This document shows, in pieces, positions 32,955-43,609 of a DNA stretch of 64,000 nt. Each line of letters opens with the position of its first letter. Position 1 is the first letter of the stretch. The notes below the pieces were generated by a model, which saw nothing but the letters and a program-made list of their open reading frames with translations, ran no database searches and was not told the DNA's origin. A program made the translations under genes and the position numbers. The stretch is from Neofusicoccum parvum (taxonomy: Eukaryota > Ascomycota > Dothideomycetes > Botryosphaeriales > Botryosphaeriaceae): positions 1,488,001-1,552,000 of the forward strand of contig CP087215.1 in assembly GCA_020912385.1 (NCBI GenBank), written 5' to 3'.

Positions 32955-34655
32955 TCAAGCGGCACGCCCTTTGCCTCTGCCCATACCACTGCCAGTTCGC
33001 CTCATGCCAACGCCGCCTATTGAGCTGCCGTTCCCATGCCTACTCATGGGTACGCCACCCATGCCACTGTCGCTGTTCGTTGCGCTGATCGAAACGCCGC
33101 TGAAATCCATGTGCGCTGCGAGGCTGCCCATGCCGGTCCCATTGTGGTCATTGCGCAGATTGCTCGGCTGGTACTGGTATTCTCGGGCCTGAAGTGGACC
33201 ACAAGCCGTGTGGAGGAGCTTCTCATTGATATCGTCGTTGCCGTCCGACGGACGAGCCATGATAACAAAATCGCCTTCGACTTCTGCGTTCGTGAGACCC
33301 GGCGGAGTTGGTGCTGAAGCATTGGCCTTGCTGCCCACATTGGCCGGGAGGATGACAGGAGCCACACTCGAGAAGGGAAGGGCACCGGTCCGTTCTGCAG
33401 CAAGCGCAAGGTCTGCTAGAGGATTGTTGCGCGTCGATCCACGAGTTGCGTGGTGAGACTGGGTGCGCTCCATCTCCGGGGCGGCGGGGGTTGCGACGTC
33501 ATCATCGCCCTCAGCCTCGCCCTCGTTCGCAGTGGCCGTGCCGGAATCGTCGCCGCCATCCGCCCCGCCGTTATGGGCGCCATTGGCGCCGTTGGCCGAG
33601 CCATTGTGATTATTCTGTTCCTGCACCCTAAGCTTGTTGAAAAAGTGCGTCGTCGCCACTGCGGCCGTGTTCATGGTCATGGCAAGCTCCTTGTCGGTGA
33701 ACAGGCGATCGATCGAGTAGGCTGGGGCCTCGAACTGCGTGTGCATGGTCTTCGCCTTCGCGTCGCGGAAGGGTGAGGCGAAGCCCAAGTCAGGATTACG
33801 TCCCGAGGGCCCCGGCGAGCCGCTGTCAGCATCTTCGAAAGCCGCCTTCCTCTTTCGCGACTTCTCGGCGGCCATGGCAGAGGTGACCATGTCGTCCGGA
33901 TCGCCGACGCGATGACGGGTATGGCGCGTCTTGCGGTTGCTGGCGGGGCCGCCGGGCGAGGCAGGGTTTGTGATGCTGAACTGGTTCGGATGCAGCAGCA
34001 GGGCGTTGCTGTCGGCAATGTCCAATTGTTCTTTTTCCTTCAGTAGCCGCCCTTGCCGCTGCTTCACGCTTGCGACCAGCCGTTCCCGAAGAGTGTTGGC
34101 GAGGTGGCGGTGTTCCTCCTGGGCGAGCCTGACCTTGTACTGATGGGACTGTTCGAGCTCTCGCATGCTGGCCTGGTACTTGTTCTGCACTATGCGTTAG
34201 TAGTCGCTAACGGCGGCACGCGAGGATTTACCCACCCAGAGCATTGTCAGGGATATGTCGCGCGACTCCAGGGCGTCATTCGCGTCGTTGACAAACTGGG
34301 CGTAGAAACGGCCGACCTGGGCCACGTAGTCCCCGGTAGCAGTGCCGGGCTGCGGCTGCTGAGCGCCTGTCGTGCCCTGAATGGCGTCGGCCACCTCGTC
34401 GCCCGTGTCGTCCAACGGCTTGTTTTGATACGGGTCGGCGCGCATGATCAGGGCCATGTCGGTCTGCACAGCCTGGATCTGGGCGCGGTAGTGCTGGTCG
34501 CGGTTTTCGGAGAAGGAGGCGAACATGTCGTTGAGCTTTTCCGACAGCATGGTTCGGCGTTTGTCGCGCTTCGACAGCGGGAGCGGAGGAGGCGAGGTTG
34601 CAGAGTGGCCGAAAGGGATGTCGCCAGGCGGCGACATGCTGCGGGTCCGTGCCAT
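32955..34655 (-). CDS. Sds3-like histone deacetylase complex subunit
   Basis: Two exons: 34655-34236 (140 codons) and 34184-32955. The 51-nt intron has a GTGGGT donor and a TGCAG acceptor. Product 549 aa. Residues about 25-190 form an Sds3-like domain (PF08598): SKRDKRRTML, a long helical stretch from EKLNDMF to LREQ-type heptads, and REL/EEHRHL coiled coil, then LRERLVASV. The segment ALLLHPNQFSITNPASPGG (about 205-223) is highly characteristic of fungal members. A second block YSIDRLFTDKELAMT follows. The rest is low complexity with acidic and Ser-rich parts and a Gly/Arg-rich C-terminus (MGGVPM, GRGKG). By homology the protein is nuclear and belongs to the Rpd3L/Sin3 deacetylase complex. 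Confidence 0.8.
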
Positions 34656-35237
34656 GATGTGCTGCCGTCAGGACGGGCGTAGAGGTGAGGCTCAGGCGCA
34701 GGCGCCGCCGTGGAGAGTTCGGCTCGTTGCTGGCCGACGCCGCAGGCCGCACTGCAGGATGACGGGGCGAGAGGCGGGCGTGCGGGAGGCAACGCAGAAG
34801 AAAAACAAGGCGGGCTGCGGCGACGAGACGGCGCAATTGGAGTAGGTAGGCGGTAGGGTCGGGGCGGTCTGCACGCGGGCAGTGTGCAGCAGAGGGCGAT
34901 GATGATGGAGCAGCTCGCAGCACAAACCCGCGAGCGGCTTCTCCCGCGCCAAAGCCAATGCGATCCGATCATGCGCCGACCCCGGCCCGACCTTAACTCC
35001 GCTCCCTTCACCGTCGCAGCACATCGTCGGGTCACGCTAAGGAATACTGCGCTGCATAACTATAACTATATCTCAAGCTAGAAAAGAAAAGGCATCCGTG
35101 GCAGGTCTGCAAAGCTGACCGTGGCCGCCTGCCGTGCTATCGCTTCCCAGAAACGCCCGCCCGCACTGCTGCTTGCCCGCCTGAACTCCAAGGAATGTAC
35201 CTGTAGCCATGTCTTCGGAAATCGCAAACGCATGAGT
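34656..35237. other. Intergenic, Sds3-like promoter and TOP2 3' region
   Basis: 580 bp between two genes on the same strand. The open frames here are GC-driven. No motif identified. Confidence 0.5.
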
Positions 35238-38200
35238 CTACTCGCTATCTTCATCAAAGTCGTCCTCGCTGGCTTCCGACTCATCGTCGTCAAAGTCATC
35301 CTCGTCGTCATCGTCGTCTTCGATGACAATCTTCTTCGCCGCCGCAGCCCTGGCCGGACGCCCCCTAGCATACGCCTTCGCAGCTGGGCTCAATGCCTTG
35401 GGCTTCTCAGCCACCTTCTCCGTCGCCTTGGCCGCAGCCTTGGACGGCCCCGCCTTGGCCTTCGGTGCCGTAATCTTGCTGGCTGCCGGCTTGCCACGCG
35501 GCTTGGCCACCGTCTTCGTCTTGGGCTCGTCTTCCATGTCAACGTCGTCGTCCGAGAGGATCGTGTCATTGGCAGTGCGTGGAATCTGCCTCTGCGGCGA
35601 CGGCTGCGGTGCGAGGAGCGTGTAGTCGGTCTGCGATTCGTCGTGGTCCGAGTCCTCGAGCGAGGGTCTGGTCCGGCCGACGGCAACTGTCGATAGACCA
35701 GCGCCCTTAGCCCGCGACTTCGAAGCTGAGAAGAGCGGTCGGGCAGAAGTCTCTGAAGGCCCATTGATGCCCTTGACCAAGCTGCTCACGTCACCCAGTC
35801 CATCGTCCATCTCCTCGTCGCTATCCGAGTCCGACATGACATACGTAGACTTCTTCGCCGCTGCTGCACGGGGCTTGCGCGTGGCCGCCTCTGCCTTCGT
35901 CTCCTTGCCCACCGCTGCAAACACATCCTCATCGTCGTCACTCTCATCGCTGAGAGCCTTCTTCCCCTTCGCGGCAGGTTTCGTGCTGGTAGCGGCCTTG
36001 GCCTTTGGTTTTGGTGGAGCCTCCTCGATCACGTCGTCTTCCTCGCTTTCGTCGCTGAGGACTGCCATTTTCTTCCCCTTGGCACCAGGCTTCGTGCTGG
36101 TAGTGGCCTTGGCCTTTGACTTCGGTGGAGCCTCCTCGACCTCGTCATCTTCCTCGCTTTCGTCGCTGAGGACCATCGCCTTCTTCGCCTTGGCAGCAGC
36201 CTTTCTACCAGTGGTCGTGGTCTTCGGCTGTGATGGAGCGTCGGCGAAAACATCGTTTTCGCTATCGCTTTCCTCGCTGGGCGCGGACGCCTTCTTTGCT
36301 TTGGGCGCAGGCTTGACGCCGTTGGTGGCCTTGGCTTTGCTCTTGCTCTTCGAAGTTGCCGTAGCTGTCTGTTGAATGCTTAGCGCTTGTGCTACATTAA
36401 TCGCTCTAACATCTGTTGTACTTACGACTGGCTCGTTCGACTCGCTTCCGTCTGCAACTTCCGGTGCATCGTCCATCTCCATTATCGAGTCCGAGTCATC
36501 TTTGTCACTTGCTTTCCCGTGCTTCGACAGGTAGCTCGACAAGAGATTGGTCTTGGGCTGCGTTGTCTTAGACTTCGCCGTCACCTTCACCTCGGCAGTC
36601 GTTACGGGAGCCTTTTCTTTCTCCTTCTCTTTGGCCGTGGCGTTATCGTCATACTTGGAGAAGTAACTCGACAGTACGCTGGATTGTTGCTTGGGAGCAG
36701 CTTTCTTCTTTGACTTGCCGAGCTGGAAATCGTCGTCGCTATCGTCCGCCTTACGCTTCTTCGAGGCATTGGGACCAATACGGAGCTTAGCCGAAGCACG
36801 GCGACCCTTCTTGCCGGACTTCTTCGCCTCGTTTTCCTCGTACGCGAGCAGGTTATCGTACTCCTCAACAAAGTCGTCGAGATCTTCAGTCCAGAGATCT
36901 TTAGGGGACTTCTTGATGAGTATGTCGACTTCCGCCTCCTTGTCGCCAATCTGCTTGAGAAGCTTCTCAACACGCTCCTGCGTGAGAGACCAGATGGCCA
37001 TGCCCAGCAAGTAGTCGTAATCATTCGCGCCGGGCTCGTTGTCGGAATCGTCTTCTTCATCCACGAATGCTTCCTCCTCTCCTTGCTTCTTTGCCTCGTT
37101 CTTAGGGATAGCCTTGAAGCCGAGCTTCTTAAGCTCCGCAACAAGAACGGCCTTCTTCTTCTTCGACACCACAAGCTTGCCGTCGATGATCATCTTGATG
37201 AACCGAGACTGGTTGCTCAGCTTCTCGAGCTCCTTTTGCATCTCGTCGAGCATGTTCTGCTTGCGCTTCTCGTAGAATTTGAGTCGATACATGTAGAACT
37301 CTTCCAAGATGTCCAGCTCAGTGGCGTACTTGTGAATCCGACCCTCGTGGTCAAATGCAACAAGGTTGGACGTTGCCATAGTCTTGTACAGCTTGAAGCG
37401 TTCATCCAGACCCATTTCGAGGGCTGTAGCCATCGCCTTTGGATCAGACATCTTGATGACGAAGCGTACCTTGGTCAGAGTGTGGTACTCGTTGTAGTCT
37501 TTGATGAAGGAGGGCGACTTCTCAGCCTTGATGACGTCTTCGAGCTTGTCCTTGAAATCCTGGGTCCAGACACGAATGGGCAGCTCTGCAATCTCCACCT
37601 CGAGGTCTCCGGTCTGCGTGATTGTGCCCGTGAATTTGTAACGCTCACCACCAACATCCTCGATGGTGCCATTCCAATTCTTAAACCAGGGCATCATGCG
37701 AACCATGTCATCCTTCGAGTGGCCAACCATCCTGCGCTTAAGATTCTCGACAATCTCCTTGGGGTTGTAATTGGGGATCGAAGAGCTCCAGCCGGTACCA
37801 ATACCGTCCGCACCGTTGACGAGGATCATTGGAAGGATCGGAACATACATTGTCGGCTCGATTGGTTTGCCATCGTCCTGATCGTGCTCGAGGAGTGGCT
37901 CGTCAGAGGCGTTAAAGAGTCTGCGAGCAATGGGGGAAAGCCTCGTATAAATGTAACGAGCGCTGGCAGCATCACTACCACCTTGGATACGAGAACCGAA
38001 GTTGCCGCTGGGTTCGAGAAGGTTGATGTTGTTGGAGCCCACAAAGTTCTGCGCGAGACCGACAATCGTCTGTTGGAGAGAGGCATCGCCATAGGCGTAG
38101 TTGGTCAACCCTGACACGAAGCCTGCGAGTTCGTTGACCTTGATATCCTTCTTCAAGTTCCTCTTGAAACAGGTGTAGAGGACCTTGCGTTGACCAGGCT

Positions 38201-40567
38201 TAAATCCGTCGATAACCGAAGGGATCGAACGCAGGTTATCGACCATGCTGAAAAGGATCAATTCTTTGTTGACGAAATCCTCGTATGAGATCTTCGAAGC
38301 CGACATGTCCAGATACGTTCCAGGAACGAAGTTCCGCAGCCATTCCTTGCGGGCATCGGCCTTCTTCTTCGAGAATGCGAGATCGATGAGCTCTGCTTCC
38401 TGGTCCTTCATCGTATGGAACTCCTTCAAGTGCCTGTCCAGGTCTTGGAAGTATTCAACCGCGTCTTCCGGCTTGCTGGTACCCAGACCCTTGTAGTACT
38501 TGTGGTCCCAGCCCTTTTGGTGAGAAGGATCCCTTTTCCACTCTTCGTACTCGGGCATTGTGAAAAACGACTTGAGTTGCTTGGGATGCTTGGGGTCACC
38601 CTTCCAGACTTTGACGATTGGAGTAATGAATTCCAGGAGGAATCCCTCAATCTTGAGCAAACTAGGGAACTGCACTTGCAGAAAATTGATGAGGAGACCC
38701 TTGATGTGACTACCGTCATGATCCTGATCGGTCATGATCATAATGTGACCGTACCGAAGGCTCTTGGTATCCGTATACTCCTTCTTATGTTGGAGGCCGA
38801 TGAACTTCTTGATGTTTTGGATCTCCGCATTCTTGGAAATCTGGTCGATAGAAGCGTCGCGAACGTTGAGCATCTTTCCTCGAAGTGGAAAGACTCCGAA
38901 TAGGTCGGGATCAACGGTAGCACGCCCAGCCAACGCAAGCAAACTGGCCGAGTCACCTTCCGTCAAGATCAATGTGCACTTGTAGCCATCCTTGGTGCCA
39001 GCCCTGTTGGCGTCCGTGAGTTTAGAGTGGTTCATGCGCATCCTCTTTCCACCGTCAGACTTCTTGAGGACCTGGTCCGCCTTCTGCTGGGCAAAGTGCA
39101 GAATGTTGTTGACGACCTCCGTCTTAGCAATAGCCTTCAAGAAATTATCCGAGACACTACACTTGCTGCCGAATTGGCTGACCTTGGTGGTCATTTGCTC
39201 CTTCGTTTGTGAGGTAAAAGCTGGGTTGACGATCAGGCAGTTGACGAACAGGAAGATGTGGTTCTTCAGGTGTTGCGGCTTCAGCTGGAAACCACCCTTG
39301 TTCTTCTTCTTGATGATGTCCGTGAGTTTTCCGATAATTTGATCAGCAATGTAGCCAACGTGCGTGCCACCAGATGTCGTTGCGATCGAATTGACGAAGG
39401 AAACTTGCTGGAATGAGCCGTCGGACACGGCAAAGCCAATCTCCCACCGCTCGTCCGGGTTATCTGTAAGAATCACTTCCTTCTCCCCCTCAGAACTGGC
39501 ACCGCTGGCGACCTGTTCAGACTTGATTGCCTTGGTGTACATCTTCATGTAGTCCTTGAACGTCCTGAGCTTGATGCGGTCGCCGTTGAGGAACACCTTG
39601 ACGGCTTTGGACGTGCCCGCAATGTCGTAAACACGGCGCTTGGCTAGAGCCTCGAAATCGTCGTCGATGCCATCCATACCGAACTTTGCATAGTCGGGCT
39701 TGAAGCTGACCATGGTGTAATCGTCGCCCTTGTACGACGTGATTTTCGCCTTCCCACACTTGGCCATGTTTTCCGTCCAGGTCTGCTTGTACTTCTTTCC
39801 CACACGAGAGTCAACCGTCTCTAGTGAAAACTCCGTGCTGAAAATGTTGCAGAGCTTCGCACCGTAACCGTTACGGCCACCGGTGACCTTTTGCTGATTG
39901 TCATCGTAGTTTGAAGAGGTGAGAAGGTGTCCGAAAATCAACTCTGGGATGTAGATGCCCTCCTTCTGCACAGGTCGTCAGCAACTGGCAGGGAAAGTGT
40001 GTTGGGGCTACATACGCTGTGGATCTCAATGGGGATACCCTTGCCGTTGTTTTTGACGCTGATCTCCCCCGAGACACGGTCGATCTTGACCCTGATCTCG
40101 TTCATGTTCTTATCGTTCTGCTTGTTGTCGGCGGCGTTGACAAGGATCTCGTCGAAGATCTTGTACAGACCGGGCACGAAACTGACTTCGCGCATTTCCA
40201 TAGACTCGGTCGTAGAGTTGAAAACCCACATGTGTTTCGAGTCGCGCTCTACCGAGCCAATGTAGGTGTCTGGGCGCTTGATGATGTGCTCGAGCTGGGT
40301 GAGCCGCTGGTACTTCTCGGTCGCGCTGCCTGGCGCGGCCTTCGGCGCCTTCGCCGGCGGTGGCGAAGCCTCAGTCATGATGGTGTCCTCGTCGTCACGG
40401 ATGAAGCTGTCGTTGTGGACCTGTTGTAAAGGCTCTTTCTTCTTCGGGGCCGCACGTTTCGGGGCGGCGGGTTTCTTCGCGGGTTTGGCGGGGGCCTTCT
40501 TGGTGGGTGCCTCCTCGAAATCGGAGCCGTCAGAGACGTTGAAGACTGAATCTTCATCGGACGACAT
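35238..40567 (-). CDS. TOP2: DNA topoisomerase II
   Basis: Three exons: 40567-40016 (184 codons), 39965-36426 and 36368-35238. Introns are 50 nt and 57 nt; the second is in frame and stop-free, but has a perfect GTAAGT donor and CAACAG acceptor, so I splice it out. Product 1740 aa. It relaxes and decatenates DNA with ATP in the nucleus. GHKL ATPase domain from about residue 90 (EILVNAADN, NNGKGIP, GGRNGYGAKL). TOPRIM motifs EGDSA at 520-524 and DxDxD at 597-601. The WHD active-site Tyr855 lies in ARYIYT, and the gate helices follow. The C-terminal 400 residues are disordered, with repeated SDESEEDD blocks and Lys/Pro-rich linkers, likely casein-kinase-2 targets and nuclear-localisation signals. 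The N-terminal acidic start MSSDEDS and basic stretch are usual for fungal TOP2. Confidence 0.98.
36369..36425 (-). other. In-frame 57-nt intron in TOP2
   Basis: GTAAGT donor at 36425-36420, GCTAAG branch-like sequence and CAACAG acceptor. Length is a multiple of three with no stop, so retention would add 19 residues to the disordered tail. Confidence 0.7.
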
Positions 40568-42001
40568 GGTGAAGGTATTGGAAGGGGTATCTGCAGAAGA
40601 AAGAGAAGAAAAACGACAAACGGCCGCAAAAGGCGCGTGATGCGGGCGCAACGGCGCGAGGGTCCTGCCAACCTCACTCCCTACGAGAGGAACGCAAAGA
40701 AGCGATAAGCGAGAGGCGAGAGTGAGGCGGAGCCAAAGGCCGGCGAGGTTGGCGCCTGGAGGTTAGCAGAGCGGCGAAGTGAAGCAGAGAGTGTCGCGAT
40801 TCGCGAACGGGACACGGCCGTCCTGTTTGTTTACAGGCCGCGGCAGAAACTCACCGCCCGCCCTGGAGCGGCACGCGCTTGGGCCAGTCACCTGCCGCTT
40901 CCAGGCGTCGATGCCTCAGGCAAACCACAGATTCACCATTGCATCTGATGTGTCCAGGCCAAGCTGGATGTATTCGTGGCGCACCTTTGGGCTCACAGTA
41001 ATGTGAATCCTTGCTATCGTTTGCCTGCCCTCCCCCGTGACCGAACCCAGAATTCAGCTTCCGTAGCAAGGAGCACTCTGGGCCGCTACGCTCATCACTT
41101 CTTCACCTCTGGTGATGTGTATGAGGATTCAACACTTTCCGGAAAATCTACATCTGCAAACTTCTTCCAGTCCGCACAACTCATAGCACGTGGTCTGACT
41201 ATCAGTGAAGCGCCTGGAATTCGTCTTCTCATTCTTGCGATACCGACAACAGGATCTCGTGGTGTGTTGGAAGATCACAGAAAGAAATATGCGCGACAGG
41301 CCAGATCACGCATGCGAGCCGCGTCTCAGACCATCTGACGAACCTACCTCTTGGGTTCAGGTTTCCCAGAACCTGCTTGGCGAGACAGGCTGACCTTCTG
41401 CAGCCGTCTGTGCGCTGTCCTATTCACTGTGATTAGCACACCATATCCGCAGCTGTACTGTGGAAACGTGAACCAGTTCTATTGGTTTGTTGGTTTGTTT
41501 CATGGTGAGGAGCCTGCATGCAGGAGCGGAACAACAATGCTTTGAGCCTGGTCTCCGCATTTTCAGACGAAGGCTTACCGGTTGAAGAAATTTCTCGCCA
41601 AACCATGTGAGCTGACCGGTCATGTTTCATGTCTTCCGATAAGACTCCAACCACCATTCAGATCCTTCCACAATGACAACAGTCCTGCAACTGCTTATGC
41701 GCATCCCTCACGATTGGCGTTGTTCAGTAGAGTCCCTGCCCTTACTCCGTACAGAAGATGTAATGCTCTCCAGACAGTTGAGTTTCAATGTGGACTAGAT
41801 GATGTCTGTTGAGAAGCTACGTTTCTGCGCCAATTGTCGGCTGCAGCACCACTCTGCAGGGTCGGTTTCGTGGCGTGTAGTTCTTCTCTCGAAGGTAATG
41901 ATCCACACGAGCTGGCCCACGTACGTCCAGCTGGGTGCAAGGCGTAGTCGCTATTACCACTGCACTTGGCATTTCTTCGTTGCGATTTGCCAAGGCTGCG
42001 C
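40568..42001. other. Intergenic, TOP2 promoter and RRN11 3' region
   Basis: 1.4 kb with no recognisable gene or repeat. Confidence 0.5.
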
Positions 42002-43264
42002 TCAATCTTCGACGTCGCCCAGGAGCTGCTTTGCGCCTTCGCTCAGATGGCCACCGTTCGCTTTGGCACGGTTGAACAGCTCCCTTGCCTTCGCGATGTG
42101 CGCTTCTCTCGCAGCGCCACCGTTCGTCTCGGCGTCTTCTAGGGATGCTTCATCGTGAGCAGATCTTTCTGATTGCTGTATCTCTGAGATGAGATCGCCG
42201 ATCCAGACAGTGACCATGCCTCGAAGATGCAGTAGGTCAGCACGTTTGTCGAAGTGTGGGGATGACAGCAGATCATCGAGCCGGGCCGCGATCTCCTGAG
42301 CACGGCGAAGTTCGTCAGCCCTGGCGGCTAAGATCCGGGCTTCGCGTCTTGAGACATTCCTATTTGGAGCATCTTCGGTGTCATCAGATTCATCGTCCTC
42401 TTGAGCCGAGTCAGATTCTTCAGCGGCGGCAATTGCAACCCGAGAAGTCTGGGATGCCTCGTAAATCCACAGACTGAACATCGCCGGATAGAAAGTAAGG
42501 GCGTTGGTGGCCTGAGGGTGGCTTTGTTGGAAGGGATACTCGAGGATGAGTCGCTCGTAATGCATCCGGGCGGCCTTGAAGCCGTCCTCTGAAAACATTG
42601 AATCATCGACATCCGACGGCGGTGTCTGTGACGCATGGTCGACGTCGCGTTTTGAGCCGCTGATGCCGCGCAGACGCATCTCGGCATTGATGCCCCATCT
42701 CGAATGGTCCCTCTCTTCCACTCTGTGCCTCAGCTTTTCGGCAGTCAGCAAAATCTTCCAGGCGCGGCCGGCACGTTCGTAGTTGCCCTCGAGCAAGGAC
42801 AAATGCATGATGCTCGTCAATGCATGTAGACGGCGCTGCAGTATGCTCTCCACGGGCTTCGCTTCGGCCGTGGGGAAACGTGCGGCTGCCGAGAGGCGCG
42901 GGGCATACAGCGGGGGTTTGAGTGCGGCCAGCTGGTGGTGCAGCTCGGACGGTGTGAACCTGTGTTCGGCGGGGTCGGCGGGTGCATGAGGGAATGGGCG
43001 GCGCGGGAGACGGTGGTCGGGGTCGTGGCCCGCAATGCGGAACTGGGTGGCTTGGGCAGAGGACAGAGTGGTGATAGCGGAGATTCTTCTGGTGGAGGCG
43101 GCGTCGTTTCCGGCGGAAAAGCTTGCGTGGTCGGAACCGTCTGCCTCGTCGTCTGCGTCGTCGTCACGCCTGCGCTTGCGGTCCTGGCCGTGCAGGCTCG
43201 CGCGCAGGCTCTGGCTGCGTGCGCCGCTCTTGCGCGGCGGCGCGAACGGCGGGGCCGGCGGCAT
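42002..43264 (-). CDS. RRN11: RNA polymerase I initiation factor Rrn11-like
   Basis: Intronless, 420 aa. It resembles fungal Rrn11 (PF04090), a TPR-like subunit of the Pol I core factor that loads Pol I on rDNA with Rrn6 and Rrn7. The N-terminus is basic and low complexity (RKRRRDDDADDEADG, a possible nuclear signal). The helical core includes ILQRRLHALTSIMHLSLLEG and NYERAGRAWKILL (about 140-175), the conserved first repeat pair, then MRLRGI. MHYERLILEYPFQ (about 235-247) and FYPAMFSLWI follow. An acidic linker (about 275-300) splits the core from the last helices. Identity rests on remembered family pattern, so moderate confidence. It is divergent from the RING gene across 345 bp. Confidence 0.72.
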   Translation of the reverse strand: MPPAPPFAPPRKSGARSQSLRASLHGQDRKRRRDDDADDEADGSDHASFSAGNDAASTRRISAITTLSSAQATQFRIAGHDPDHRLPRRPFPHAPADPAEHRFTPSELHHQLAALKPPLYAPRLSAAARFPTAEAKPVESILQRRLHALTSIMHLSLLEGNYERAGRAWKILLTAEKLRHRVEERDHSRWGINAEMRLRGISGSKRDVDHASQTPPSDVDDSMFSEDGFKAARMHYERLILEYPFQQSHPQATNALTFYPAMFSLWIYEASQTSRVAIAAAEESDSAQEDDESDDTEDAPNRNVSRREARILAARADELRRAQEIAARLDDLLSSPHFDKRADLLHLRGMVTVWIGDLISEIQQSERSAHDEASLEDAETNGGAAREAHIAKARELFNRAKANGGHLSEGAKQLLGDVED

Positions 43265-43609
43265 TGCAAGCAGCAGGATTCCTGGGGTCGGCGTGGTGGA
43301 GATGCAGCGGCGAGGCGGGCTTGGCCGTGGGCGACTTCGTCACTCATCTCACCGGCTGAGCCCGGGCCCGCGGCAACGCTCGCCCGGGCGCGGCGGCAAA
43401 CCCGCAGCCGTGCATGAAGAAGTGGCCGCTGCGCGCCGGCCGCGCCGCAGCGCAGCACCAGCCAGTCATCACCGCCGCATGCTCGCAGCCAGCCAGCTGC
43501 GTCTCTCCACGAGCCTCGCCCTCGTTTCCGACACTACGCCCGTCCCCCCCTCACCACCACCTATTCGTAGCCCGCCTTCGCGACCGGGCCCCGCGTCTCA
43601 CGCACCACC
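43265..43609. other. Bidirectional promoter (RRN11 / RING gene)
   Basis: 345 bp between two divergent ATGs. GC- and CT-rich; no TATA seen. Confidence 0.55.

Noticed and set aside
37390..37415. MITE-core-like sequence (GAAGCGTTCATCCAGA)
   Set aside because: Lies in a conserved TOP2 exon and encodes DERFKL; a chance match.
37083..38114. 343-codon plus-strand frame
   Set aside because: Antisense shadow of TOP2.
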